Below, in pieces: positions 34,105-44,095 of a DNA stretch of 64,000 bases. The position numbers and the translations under genes are program-made. Every line of letters begins with the position of its first letter. Within the stretch, counting starts at the first letter, position 1. Source of the DNA: a virus; the IMG/VR virus record IMGVR_UViG_3300003690_000002, positions 1 through 64,000 of that record; one strand, 5' to 3'. The notes under the pieces were generated by a model. The model had not been told where the DNA came from. It worked only from the letters and a program-made list of their open reading frames with translations, and made no database searches.

Positions 34105-35235
34105 TTAATAATCTAATCTAACACGAAGTGTTAATTCAGTATTTGGATCTTTTTTGAGCGGCTCGCTCACTTTTGCAACAGCAAGCAATTCATTATCTGC
34201 AGAATACATACCAATTGATGTAATATACGATACTGGCATATCACTTGTCGTGTTCTTTACTCTAAGCTGACTTGCGGTAAGATAAGTCGGGTTAGAACTA
34301 TAATTAAATTCATTGTGATTTGCTCTGCAAAAATAAATTGTTGAATTAAGCTCAGTCGTATTATTAAAAGCAATATTATGAATTCGATTCCGCAATCCAT
34401 CTGCGATATCTGTTATATTGGCACCGGTTATAACAGCTGCCATTGAAGAAGTATCATATGTTGCCCCTGCTGTGCCCCACTGAGAACTTGTTGAGTGGAC
34501 ATTAAGAAATGCCTCCGAAGAGTGCGATGCTGAAAACGCAGCAGTGGGAACAACTATAATTCCTGCTTGATAAAATATTAACCCAAGACCGCTACCTTCT
34601 ACAATATCTGCTACCACCGAAGATGTATATAGAATACCAAATTCTCCGGCTGGAGAAGTGGTTCGAAACTCATTTGCCGCATTTGTATCATATAAAGTTT
34701 TCAAATGAGGTCCAATATCACCGCTACCTGGTGATGCGGTACGGCTCCAAGCAGCATTAACATCAAATGGTATGCCCCCTGTATTAAAACCTATACTAAA
34801 AGTGCCTTTCTTAATTTCATCTTTTGTAAGAAGTCGAGAAAAGTTTACAAAATGAGTGTTTACAAACTTGCCTCCTGCTTGAGTCAAATCACCATCTGCG
34901 TCAAATTGTTGTATTCCTCCAGTATGATCATGACCCATCAAAACTTGTGCCATTTGATTGTATATATTTATCTTTTTGTTATTTTGTGGATTACCGACAT
35001 CCTGCAACAAAGAGCTAGAATGATAACCAAAGGTTATATCAAAAATATGATTTGCAGAAGAACTTAGATATGGATAATCATAAACAGATTCAAACATTCC
35101 ATGTGAATATTTTTTAATGTTTGCTTCGGCATAGGTTCCTGAGCCGATTGTTCCTGTAATTGGTATCGCCTCATGTAAAAGTGTTTTCGTAGATGTTCTA
35201 TCTGTATTTAAAAATGTTTTAAACGTTGTCGCCAT
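34105..35235 (-). CDS. Virion protein, paralogue of 32829-34037
   Basis: This 376-residue, Ser/Thr/Ala-rich protein has an N-terminal segment that includes a helix-poor ESVYDYPYLSSSANHIFDITFG region. A central 'LLTKDEIKKGTFSIGF' strand pair and a C-terminal 30-residue module (YITSIGMYSADNELLAVAK and an ending with 'RVRLDY') match the neighbouring 402-residue protein. The preserved ends with different middles suggest a shared attachment module plus a variable outer part. I take it as a baseplate- or fibre-associated protein on that basis. No enzymatic motif is visible. Confidence 0.5.
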   Translation of the reverse strand: MATTFKTFLNTDRTSTKTLLHEAIPITGTIGSGTYAEANIKKYSHGMFESVYDYPYLSSSANHIFDITFGYHSSSLLQDVGNPQNNKKINIYNQMAQVLMGHDHTGGIQQFDADGDLTQAGGKFVNTHFVNFSRLLTKDEIKKGTFSIGFNTGGIPFDVNAAWSRTASPGSGDIGPHLKTLYDTNAANEFRTTSPAGEFGILYTSSVVADIVEGSGLGLIFYQAGIIVVPTAAFSASHSSEAFLNVHSTSSQWGTAGATYDTSSMAAVITGANITDIADGLRNRIHNIAFNNTTELNSTIYFCRANHNEFNYSSNPTYLTASQLRVKNTTSDMPVSYITSIGMYSADNELLAVAKVSEPLKKDPNTELTLRVRLDY

Positions 35236-35255
35236 AGTTTATCCTTTAATTTTTC

Positions 35256-36203
35256 TTAATATTTTTTAATATATCGTATAGGAACATCAATTGAGTACCC
35301 AGTCGTAGCTCCTGAAATTTTTACAATCGTATCAATATAATAAACATTTGTGCCTGAAAATGTTGTTGTATCTGTTCCGCCGAGTTGAGTAAATAAATAA
35401 GTGCTTGTATTTAACTCAACAGAGGCTCGTACTTTAAATGTCATATATGTCCCTCTAGGTCCAGCTATGACCTGATCGGCTCCCCCTTCGGTTGCGCTGC
35501 TGCCATCTCCTGTTTCTGAATTATTATATACTAATCCGCTAGTCCCTAGTGAAAGAAAATAACTTGCAATGTTGTCATCATCAATAAATGATATCGGTGC
35601 GCCATTGCCAGCGATGTCGACAATACTGCCTAATCTATTATCCATTTCAACAATATATTGTCGCTCTTCTAAATCTGCATCAATTTGAAATTTTGGAGAA
35701 ATAGCTGTTGTGTCAAGCCCTTGATCAAGTCTTATATATGATACTGCCCCTGTGGCTCCTGGAGCTTCGCCGTTTAATACTCCATTAGTGCTGTTGCCTT
35801 TTACGTTTGCGTCGCCATATGTCTCTTGGTCAACACAAACAACAAATGTGCTCAAAGTAGAATGTCTTTCCGCTGCGCTGACATTGTCGGTCCCGGTAGT
35901 TCCATATATTTTAAGAACTGGAAGATATAATAAATTTGTGCGTGGAATAGAGATTAACTTAGATTTCATTGTCGAAGTGTTATTTGTAAATGCTTCCAAT
36001 ATCGGCGTTTGCAAAATCTCCAAGTCATAATATGCACTACCGCTCGAATGAGACTTATTATATGTACCATAATCAATTTCGTCATCACCAAAAGCGTATT
36101 TTGCGATCTTAAAAGAACCGTCGCCTTTTGCTAATCGAAATCGTCCGGTATCTGTTAACACTGCATCTAAAATAATATCACCAGAATTGTCCAAAAATGC
36201 CAT
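35256..36203 (-). CDS. Virion protein, N-terminal domain shared with 43052-44068
   Basis: The product has 315 residues. Its N-terminus, with LTDTGRFRLAKG and then IAKYAFGDDEIDY, aligns with LTQHGKYLLSLG and then LYYAFFDDDIIYD in the 338-residue product at 43052-44068. Both therefore share a roughly 50-residue attachment-like module followed by unrelated or strongly diverged beta-rich bodies. The body has Thr/Ser/Gly-rich strands and ends in SIDVPIRYIKKY. I know of no function for the family; such genes are frequent in large marine phages near fibre genes. Confidence 0.5.
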   Translation of the reverse strand: MAFLDNSGDIILDAVLTDTGRFRLAKGDGSFKIAKYAFGDDEIDYGTYNKSHSSGSAYYDLEILQTPILEAFTNNTSTMKSKLISIPRTNLLYLPVLKIYGTTGTDNVSAAERHSTLSTFVVCVDQETYGDANVKGNSTNGVLNGEAPGATGAVSYIRLDQGLDTTAISPKFQIDADLEERQYIVEMDNRLGSIVDIAGNGAPISFIDDDNIASYFLSLGTSGLVYNNSETGDGSSATEGGADQVIAGPRGTYMTFKVRASVELNTSTYLFTQLGGTDTTTFSGTNVYYIDTIVKISGATTGYSIDVPIRYIKKY

Positions 36204-36223
36204 AATAAGTTCCTTTTTTCTTT

Positions 36224-36233
36224 AATAATTAGT
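36224..36233 (-). promoter_or_regulatory. Candidate late promoter element (CTAATTAT type)
   Basis: Minus-strand ACTAATTATTA fills most of the 31-base gap after the 972-residue gene and ends 21 bases before the next ATG. Confidence 0.45.
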
Positions 36234-36234
36234 A

Positions 36235-39153
36235 TTATATTGTTGTTTTCGTACTACCATCTTCATTTTTTATTATTTCTTTTTGTCTTGTTTTAAAAAT
36301 GAGATTAAAATTTAATTTTCGCCCAGTTGATTTTGATGTAATTATAAATTTAAATTTCTGATCCCACACTTTTTCTCCCGCCACTATTCCAGGCATTATA
36401 GAATCCGGAACAACCCTAATATTTGGCGGCACCCTCTTTGGGGAGTCAACAATGGCGTCGTCAAGTAGGGTTTGACCCAGAGAAGGAAATATTTGAATAT
36501 ATTTTTTCATTGTCTTGGCTGGTTGTGAGTCTTTTCGTCTTTTTTCTTCTTCAAGATCTAAAATCTTCACACTTAAATATGCAGTGTGTGTTGCGCCTGC
36601 TTGGATCGCATCGGGCGGGGGTGAATTATCAACCAATTCAACTTCATATATCACTGTTGGGTTAGAAAAGAATCCATGTGAATCTCTAGTCCTAAATGTA
36701 TAATAATATTTTTTATTTGTTTCTTGAATTATATCTACAGTTGCGTTATACATTGGCGATAAAAGTCTTCCCGTCTCTGCAAAATCTTCATACTCAGTCG
36801 GTTTAATGTCGGTTTTAAAAATTTCAAACCCACCAATAGAGTTGCTTCCCAATATTGGATCGTCTGATTTAAATTTTATTTTCTCTGCTGATTTAAATAG
36901 AAGCCCAGTTTTATCATCATATATGGTACCGCCTTGTTGATTTAATCTTATTTTGTTTATAGCCTCTTCGTCTTCTTTATTTATTATAATTGGCTTAGCG
37001 GACATTTCACCCGTCGTGTCATTAAATGTTATTAATACTCTATCATTTTTGTCTTTATATGGAATCATTGCAACTTCTGGCGTGAGAGGTGGTTTGCTGA
37101 CAATAAGCTTATTATAAAATGAATAATACGGAACTTCAAATATTTTAACAGAAGGTCTTGTTGTAACATTAAAATTCGCAAGATGTGGAGTACCCTTGCT
37201 TTCTCCGTTAACGAAAGATACGTCACCGTACTTATATTCTCTTCCATATACCAATTGAAAAGCCACTATATTATATTTATATGTTTCATTGAACCTTACC
37301 TGCGTATCAATATATCGAAATACATCAACATCGTTCGAATTGGGGATGTAAAAACTCTGTATATGCTGTCCGCCGAGGTCTAATTTATCAATCCTATAAC
37401 ATATTGTTTCAGAAAATGCCTTTTTCTCGCCAAGCATCATCTCTCTATATGATATTCGATGTTCTCTTACTTTTTCTTCTTTTTTGGCTTTGAACATTAT
37501 TGGAAATATTTGTTGAAAAAACTTAATCTTTTCACCACTTTCAGATCCTGGCTCTTTCGTTGGGTCAAGAAAAGTAATAGGTCCTCCTTCTCCCATCGCA
37601 TCAGTAACATCATCCCATGTTGCCGGTCCGCCTAACCACATCAACCAGTCATCAAAATCCCAATATGTTCTAGTGTCCCCTTTGCTTAGGGTAAGCTCGT
37701 TTGCAAGCTTGGTCGTCGAGGTAGTTTCACTTCCGTATGATTCGATTGTTTGTAGTGTTTCTGTGTTTTGTTCCCCGTCTTGTGGTGCATTTGTGCTCGT
37801 ATAAGCAATAAATGTGTCCGTGGCAACATCGTATTCTCCTTTTTGTATAAAAGGTCGTTTAATTAATGAAGTGGTGTCCATTGTGCCGATGAACCCTGTT
37901 GACCATGGCGTGAGATGTTTTGGATATAGCGTTAAATAAGTAGTTAATAATTTACTCAACCCTGTCTTTTTAATAAGATCAGAAAATTCATTCGCACCTG
38001 TTGAAAACTCAATATCAACATACATAGGAAAACTTCCTCTGGTGTCAATATAATCTGTTAAAAGATTAATATCTGTTAATGTAAAACAAATATTCGTAAA
38101 TGAATTCGATATGTTCTCATATTCTGGTTTTAACTTTTGACCCAGATGAGATATTATAGTTAATCCATTTGGTTGAGTGTTTCCTTTCATTGTCTCTATA
38201 AGCAGTTTATGAACTATTGGCCATTTCTTAAAATAGTGATTAAAATTTAAATTTCTTGTTGCAACTGCGTCGATAACTTCGCCAGTTTCAGGCTTAGTAA
38301 CAGGTTCTATTTTTATATCTGAAAGACCAGACGAACCACCAATACCAGTGTCAACCTCTAAATTAAACAATGTTGTATGCTTCCAGAGGTTTTGTTGATA
38401 AATTGTCCATTTTGGATTGCCAATTTTAATTGTTTCTGTGTTTGGACCGGTATCGTTGATGGAGACAGTAGTGCTGAATATTTTTTCTTTGTCTGGCATG
38501 AGTTCTTGAGCCATTATTGCATATAGATTTGGTAACCATTTGACTGATATCTGGTTAGAATTAATATACTGTTCATAAAAAAGCGCCGTATGGTTATAAA
38601 CTGCTTCACATTTTGCATATATGGGTCTTCCTGGTAAATCTGTGTATCTATTAATTTCGCTAATAGAATATGGTACAGGAATTTCAATTGTATGGTCAGC
38701 AAACCACTGATTTGTTGCCACATCTGCATTAACAAATGCCTTAAACTGTTCAAAAGTTGGATGTTCGTGTTGAAGTCCAAGTTCTGCACTAAATAACTTC
38801 ATTGATTTTAATGTTACTTCTGCTGATCCAATGTTTGTTTCATGATTCCATGTATCTTGAGTGATCTCATCAGCTTTAGAAAAATCTACATTATATCCTT
38901 TGCTTTGACCGGTGGCACCTCCCTGCTCAGTTCCTGCTGTGTTTTTGGCAGCAGGGTCGGTATTTCCCCATTTATAATCAGATGGTCCCGTGCCGTTATT
39001 ATATATAAAATAACAAAAGCCATTATTATATCGAAATCTATCCCTGACTACATCACCTTGAGGGTTAAGAACTGTGTTCGCGTTCTTACCCCCTGTCGAG
39101 GTGAAGAGTTCAACTAATAAATTTTCTGGTGAGAAAATTACCGTTTTAGACAT
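36235..39153 (-). CDS. Large virion protein with FN3-like C-terminal region
   Basis: The product has 972 residues and starts at an ATG with AAGGAGTG upstream. Most of the chain is a mixed polar protein without a family I can name. It includes an early Gly/Thr/Asn-rich part, a helical centre around 590-640 (KKEEKVREHRISYREMML), and a long beta-rich second half. Around residues 840-890 a stretch with YYYTFRTRDSHGFFSNPT resembles a fibronectin-III strand pattern, common in phage fibre and baseplate proteins. The final part is basic, with FKIFKFKFIIT-like strands. I infer a baseplate or fibre component. Confidence 0.5.
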   Translation of the reverse strand: MSKTVIFSPENLLVELFTSTGGKNANTVLNPQGDVVRDRFRYNNGFCYFIYNNGTGPSDYKWGNTDPAAKNTAGTEQGGATGQSKGYNVDFSKADEITQDTWNHETNIGSAEVTLKSMKLFSAELGLQHEHPTFEQFKAFVNADVATNQWFADHTIEIPVPYSISEINRYTDLPGRPIYAKCEAVYNHTALFYEQYINSNQISVKWLPNLYAIMAQELMPDKEKIFSTTVSINDTGPNTETIKIGNPKWTIYQQNLWKHTTLFNLEVDTGIGGSSGLSDIKIEPVTKPETGEVIDAVATRNLNFNHYFKKWPIVHKLLIETMKGNTQPNGLTIISHLGQKLKPEYENISNSFTNICFTLTDINLLTDYIDTRGSFPMYVDIEFSTGANEFSDLIKKTGLSKLLTTYLTLYPKHLTPWSTGFIGTMDTTSLIKRPFIQKGEYDVATDTFIAYTSTNAPQDGEQNTETLQTIESYGSETTSTTKLANELTLSKGDTRTYWDFDDWLMWLGGPATWDDVTDAMGEGGPITFLDPTKEPGSESGEKIKFFQQIFPIMFKAKKEEKVREHRISYREMMLGEKKAFSETICYRIDKLDLGGQHIQSFYIPNSNDVDVFRYIDTQVRFNETYKYNIVAFQLVYGREYKYGDVSFVNGESKGTPHLANFNVTTRPSVKIFEVPYYSFYNKLIVSKPPLTPEVAMIPYKDKNDRVLITFNDTTGEMSAKPIIINKEDEEAINKIRLNQQGGTIYDDKTGLLFKSAEKIKFKSDDPILGSNSIGGFEIFKTDIKPTEYEDFAETGRLLSPMYNATVDIIQETNKKYYYTFRTRDSHGFFSNPTVIYEVELVDNSPPPDAIQAGATHTAYLSVKILDLEEEKRRKDSQPAKTMKKYIQIFPSLGQTLLDDAIVDSPKRVPPNIRVVPDSIMPGIVAGEKVWDQKFKFIITSKSTGRKLNFNLIFKTRQKEIIKNEDGSTKTTI

Positions 39154-39167
39154 ATATTAACACTCCT

Positions 39168-42100
39168 TTAACCATATGTGCCACCACCGCCACCGCCACC
39201 CATCGTGCCTGCTCCACCACCGACAGTGCCCACAGTCTGCCCAGAGGCTACAGTGACTGCCGTTGTACTATATTCAATTTGCGATCCATCTATTAAGTCT
39301 GTAAATTCCTTAATCTGGGCAGTTATCTTCGTCATCATGCTTTCAAACGCCACGCTCTTAGAGCCAGCCATGCCTGTCATCACGGTCTCAAGAATAAATA
39401 TTTCATTAAAAGTTGGCAAGTCCAGACTTTTAGAATTTGTTGACATCGGAGGTGGTAATAAGTTATTAATATATTGTTTCAATCTGCAGACCATAATATT
39501 TCCGCTGTTATTTTCAAATTCTTGGAAATTTAAAGGCACCCAAACTGGTCGTTGGAGAGATCTTCCATTTGTTGTTTTCGCAAAACCAGTCAAGACCTCT
39601 ACTCTCATTATTCTTCCATAGTTAAAATAAAACGCACCAGCGAGCGAAGCGTGCTGCATTGGATCTGGTGGGGGGTTCACGTGTGGAGAGTCCTGGGGCG
39701 ACATATTATCAAGCTTTAACCGTTGTGTGATTTTTGAATCCTCTTCCAACCCTGATGAAAACCAATTATAATTGACGCTTTCGGGATCCGTACTTGATAA
39801 AAATAATGATTTAAGCTGATTTGGTAAATTTATTATAAAATTATTTAAAAATCTATTGGGGGGTACTGTACTAGAAAAAGGCTCTATATCCGCTGTATCA
39901 CTTGATGGTGGCAGTTTTGCTTTAATTGCTGTCAATATATTGTTTGTACTGTTTAAATTAAATTGTTGAATTGTTGCTATAGCTGGTGATTGGAATTTAT
40001 TTCCTAATGCTAATGGAGTGGCTGAGAATTCTGTACCAAATATTTTATCTTTTTGGAGCGTCAATAGCAACGAGTTTGGATTAGAATCTTCTTCTTTGGA
40101 TTTTTGCGAGTCTAAATTTAAGTCATCAAATTCATCTAATATAAAATCTTCTTGTAAAAACTTTGATTCTTTTCCTACATATTCACCTACACCTATCTTT
40201 TGATTGTTTGTTACCAGAAAATCATCTATAATAGCAAAAGAATTTGCAATTTTTGTAACTGGAGTTATCATCATGTTTTCATCTGCACTCATTGCGACTA
40301 AAGGTGCTTTTATGTTTTGTTGGTCTGTGGTTAATTTAGATTTTGAACTAAGTCCGAAATTTGGAATTGGTATTTGTGGAGACTTTTTTAGTGAATTATA
40401 GATCATAATTTTAGTTACAAGTTTTGAATAAACATCTGGGTCAAAAGCTTCTTTGCCGGATGGAACATCAACAATTTCATGCGGATCATCAAAAGATGGT
40501 AACGATACAGCAATTGGAGATAAATATGTTAAAGCTGTATTATTAAGACTATCATTTAATGAAGTAATATTTTCTGGGTGTGCTGCTAATGATGGATCAA
40601 CCTTATAATTTTTAAAATATTTTAAAACTTCTTTAGTTACTCTTTTAAAATATTGTGAGGCAGTATATGTAACAAGTCCACTACTCGCAAGACCATGGTT
40701 GGCGCCGCCGCCGCCTTGAAACATAGACCCAAAATAATTATATCCAGCTTGACTTCCGGCAACGTTAAGATTAGATTTAAAAATTGTTGGAAATGTTTTT
40801 TCAATTTTAAAAATTCTTCGGGGTGATTTGACCATTGTGCCAGAACTAGTCTTTCCGGTACGCTTAAATGTTGAAGTGGTTGATGCTTCATCCCCAATTT
40901 GATCTTCTAGGACTTTTAAAACTTTTGCCATTAGGTTTTCAAATAAAAGTAATGTTTCTATAGTCGCCGTCTTGGGATGTGCCATTAACCAAAAAATATT
41001 TAAAAGCGGGGAGAGGGCGCCCTCCACGCCGGGGGGGACGCCAAAAACATATTCCATTGTTGAATGTAATGTAGCTACTGCTGTCATGGCGCGTGCTGCG
41101 TAAGAGTTTACACCCACTCCGGCAGCTCTTTTAATAAAATCTTGAGTAAAAGTGTTTGTTTTATAATCATAGTTGCCCCCCGACATTTTGATAGTTGCAT
41201 CATGAAAAGATTCCTCTTCGATTTTCTTTGAATATTCCCAATCTTCTATGTGTGGACTTTGTAATGTGTTTTTTAATTGTTCAGTTGTTTGCCGAAAAGA
41301 TGGTATTTTTGCTTCTTCTATTAAACTTTTCCAACCGCTGTATGCATCTCGCAACTCCATTAGTTGTTCACTTAACCATTGAATAGACCCATCTTGCATT
41401 TCTAATTCAACTATATATTGATAATTGCTCTCTCCTCCATTTTTTGCAGAAGAATCAATTCCTTGAAAATAAATAATTTGATCAGTAGTGGTGGGAGACG
41501 AAAATGTCATATCAAATGAAAGATTATCTACAGAGATTAAAGGTTGCTCTGGTGGAGTTTTTTCCACATCTGGATTAAGTAGCGCTATAAGCTCTGGTAT
41601 TTGATTTTTATCGAGAGAGTATGCGCCAGATTTATTAACAGCTTGTGTAAGTTCGTTTTCTGTAACTTCTTCTCTAACTTTCTTTCTAAACAATTTTATA
41701 TCTATTATATGAGATTGTCCCATTATACTAGCCGCCACGGCATTGTTAATATCTAAAAATTTTGGATATCTCATATGGTCTCTCATAATATTATAAATGT
41801 CTATTCCAAAAAAGAATCTACAATTACCATTTTGATCTTTTGACGAAAAGAAATCTGTAAAATAATTATTTTTTAATACCTTATGACAAGGAGATGGATT
41901 GCGAATCGCAACATCAGGATTACTAAGTTCTTTTTCAAGTATTGTTTTAATTTGATCAAATTTAATAGTTTTATTAAATATTTTATTTAAAGATCTCATA
42001 TCTTGGATTTTAAAATTTGGAGTTTTCTTTGCTATCAAAGATTCTTCTGTCCCAGGGGTAGAAGTAGAATCTGCACTAGTCATCCATTTCCCAGATGGCA

Positions 42101-43052
42101 GTTGATGGACCTGCCCTGTCCATATTCTACCAACACTATCATAAAAAGTTGTAGAGAAAGGGTTAACCTTCCCATCGCTAATAACAACCTCAGAAGATAT
42201 TTTTCCATTAATAGCTTTAACATTCTGTGGTCCGCTATTCATAAAGCTTAATTGTAAATCATATAACTCTGCTAAATCTGAAAAGTCTATGAAGGCAAAA
42301 ACAAAATATGACAAATGAGAGGTGCTACTTGATATCGAACTTAATGGTGCGTTTGTCCATTCGAATAATATATGTTGAAACTTATTCCCGTCGTCATCAT
42401 ATTCAATTATGCCTTTAAAAGCATCTGGTTTTTTTTCATCAGGTTCTTCTTCGAGCCTATCTCTCAAAAGAAATCTCTCTTCTTGTAACATACCGATGGG
42501 TCCTGAATACATAATTTCCATATACTCGTCACTACCTATAATCAAACTTCCTGCTAATATTTTTTGTGTGGTTTCAGCAGAAGTACATTGAACTACTCTT
42601 ATTTTTAAAAAATCAAGCAGTCCGTGCCCGTCGCCTAATAATACATTTGAAAGCCATGAAGCTGCAGAGTTTCCATTCATTTTTTCTTTTAAAGATATTT
42701 GAAGCGTTGTTCCTATATCTTCTGTATTATAGAGCGCTGGATTGTCGGAAATAAAAGTTTCCATAGCTTTATTCTCGCCCATGCTTAAAACACCTTTTTT
42801 GTGCAATAGTTTATAAGCTTCGTCTGCAAATTTATTTATAGTTTCATCTGCTGATATTGTAATGCCTTCATTCGCGATGCCCCCCATATTAAAACCCCCC
42901 ACTGTTTTGTTGCGTATATGGGGATTGTTTGCGGACGATTGAGGAGATTTTGCAAATGTAGAAGATTGACTAGTCGTTTCTAATATAATCTTTTTTATAT
43001 TAACATCAGGGGTAAAATCACCTAAAAAACTTTTTTGATTAATAGCAACCAT
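39168..43052 (-). CDS. Giant virion protein, function unknown
   Basis: The product is 1294 residues from the ATG at 43050-43052, which overlaps the preceding stop (TAATG) and has GGGAGTG upstream. A GTG three codons earlier is less likely. The N-terminal 60 residues are Ser/Asn-rich. There are long mixed domains with helical stretches (for example about 680-730, a hydrophobic segment with LSPLLNIFWLMAHP) and many Asp/Asn loops. A Gly-rich C-terminal tail (GGGAGTMGGGGGGGTYG) ends the chain. No catalytic signature is visible. The gene lies in the run of very large baseplate and fibre genes and probably contributes to the baseplate periphery. Confidence 0.5.
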   Translation of the reverse strand: MVAINQKSFLGDFTPDVNIKKIILETTSQSSTFAKSPQSSANNPHIRNKTVGGFNMGGIANEGITISADETINKFADEAYKLLHKKGVLSMGENKAMETFISDNPALYNTEDIGTTLQISLKEKMNGNSAASWLSNVLLGDGHGLLDFLKIRVVQCTSAETTQKILAGSLIIGSDEYMEIMYSGPIGMLQEERFLLRDRLEEEPDEKKPDAFKGIIEYDDDGNKFQHILFEWTNAPLSSISSSTSHLSYFVFAFIDFSDLAELYDLQLSFMNSGPQNVKAINGKISSEVVISDGKVNPFSTTFYDSVGRIWTGQVHQLPSGKWMTSADSTSTPGTEESLIAKKTPNFKIQDMRSLNKIFNKTIKFDQIKTILEKELSNPDVAIRNPSPCHKVLKNNYFTDFFSSKDQNGNCRFFFGIDIYNIMRDHMRYPKFLDINNAVAASIMGQSHIIDIKLFRKKVREEVTENELTQAVNKSGAYSLDKNQIPELIALLNPDVEKTPPEQPLISVDNLSFDMTFSSPTTTDQIIYFQGIDSSAKNGGESNYQYIVELEMQDGSIQWLSEQLMELRDAYSGWKSLIEEAKIPSFRQTTEQLKNTLQSPHIEDWEYSKKIEEESFHDATIKMSGGNYDYKTNTFTQDFIKRAAGVGVNSYAARAMTAVATLHSTMEYVFGVPPGVEGALSPLLNIFWLMAHPKTATIETLLLFENLMAKVLKVLEDQIGDEASTTSTFKRTGKTSSGTMVKSPRRIFKIEKTFPTIFKSNLNVAGSQAGYNYFGSMFQGGGGANHGLASSGLVTYTASQYFKRVTKEVLKYFKNYKVDPSLAAHPENITSLNDSLNNTALTYLSPIAVSLPSFDDPHEIVDVPSGKEAFDPDVYSKLVTKIMIYNSLKKSPQIPIPNFGLSSKSKLTTDQQNIKAPLVAMSADENMMITPVTKIANSFAIIDDFLVTNNQKIGVGEYVGKESKFLQEDFILDEFDDLNLDSQKSKEEDSNPNSLLLTLQKDKIFGTEFSATPLALGNKFQSPAIATIQQFNLNSTNNILTAIKAKLPPSSDTADIEPFSSTVPPNRFLNNFIINLPNQLKSLFLSSTDPESVNYNWFSSGLEEDSKITQRLKLDNMSPQDSPHVNPPPDPMQHASLAGAFYFNYGRIMRVEVLTGFAKTTNGRSLQRPVWVPLNFQEFENNSGNIMVCRLKQYINNLLPPPMSTNSKSLDLPTFNEIFILETVMTGMAGSKSVAFESMMTKITAQIKEFTDLIDGSQIEYSTTAVTVASGQTVGTVGGGAGTMGGGGGGGTYG

Positions 43053-44068
43053 TAATCGCACTCCCGAATTTGTTCTGGTGGTACAAGTATGTCAGATATC
43101 CCTGCCAGGGTCTCATCAGGGCAATCAAGGATATCATCAATGAAAACGTCCTCAGCACCACGACCTTTGACAGCAGCGCATAAAAACTCTTCATCAATTT
43201 CTTTGTCTACAAAAACATTAAAATAATATTCAACATAATTAGAATCAACGTCCATAAATTCTCCGCCAGCAAAATCATCTATATCTGAAATATATTCTTT
43301 ATCTCTTGCAAAATACAACGGTAATAATATCTCTTTTGTTGTCGCACTACCTGCTCCTTGATTAGATTCAATTATTTGTGTCTCGACTTTGCAAACTTCA
43401 ATTTCAAAATTATCTTTGTCAAACATAACATTTCTTTCATTAATTTGAAGTAACAAAGAATTTCCCTGGATAAAAACACCTGCCATTTCGGCATAAGCTT
43501 CTGGGCTTGAGACTGGAATTTTATCAACACTTTGCTGCCAAGTGTTTGGACTAAAGTCTAAGAATGCCTCTTTATCAACTGTAATATCATAATAAATTGT
43601 TGAATTCAACTGGGGGGTTCTTAAATTAAAGTTCGATCCAGTTGTAAAATTTGCGGATGAAGATAGATCAGCATCTAAATATTCTATAATCCATTGTGGA
43701 TTATATGGATTTCCAAGCTCTGATGTACCCAGCGGTGATGCTAGTGCATAGTGTTTTTCTGCCGTTGGTTGAATCGTAAATATTTCAGATAACTTTTTTT
43801 CATTTGAAAAATAATGTTCATTAGTTTGATGTACTCGGCTCTCGATTGAAGAAAAAACATATTGAGTTTTTGGGCGTAGAGCTTCTTGGATTCGTGGTTT
43901 TGCTTCATTTTGTTCTTCTATGATACCTGTATGTTGGTTATCGTATATAATATCATCATCAAAGAAGGCATAGTATAGAGGCTTAAGTTTGCCCAGTGAT
44001 AATAAATACTTTCCATGTTGAGTTAGCTGTAAATCTATAACGTCTTCTTTTCTATTAAAAAATCCCAT
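43052..44068 (-). CDS. Virion protein sharing an N-terminal module with 35256-36203
   Basis: The product has 338 residues. The N-terminal 55 residues contain LTQHGKYLLSLGKLKPLYYA and a DDDIIYD acidic turn. This module is shared with the 315-residue protein further downstream. The body contains beta-type strands and an acidic C-terminal region rich in Asp/Glu and Cys (CAAVKGRGAEDVFIDDILDC and a terminal REC D). The stop overlaps the start of the giant gene downstream, so translation is coupled. A connector or adaptor for larger fibre proteins is a reasonable guess from the shared module. Confidence 0.5.
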   Translation of the reverse strand: MGFFNRKEDVIDLQLTQHGKYLLSLGKLKPLYYAFFDDDIIYDNQHTGIIEEQNEAKPRIQEALRPKTQYVFSSIESRVHQTNEHYFSNEKKLSEIFTIQPTAEKHYALASPLGTSELGNPYNPQWIIEYLDADLSSSANFTTGSNFNLRTPQLNSTIYYDITVDKEAFLDFSPNTWQQSVDKIPVSSPEAYAEMAGVFIQGNSLLLQINERNVMFDKDNFEIEVCKVETQIIESNQGAGSATTKEILLPLYFARDKEYISDIDDFAGGEFMDVDSNYVEYYFNVFVDKEIDEEFLCAAVKGRGAEDVFIDDILDCPDETLAGISDILVPPEQIRECD

Positions 44069-44095
44069 TTATTAATATGTTTCCTATCCCTTGGA

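Noticed and set aside
41013-41024. Perfect 12-base palindrome GAGGGCGCCCTC
   Set aside because: It is inside coding sequence, single-copy as far as I can see, and explained by codons for a Gly/Ala/Leu segment.
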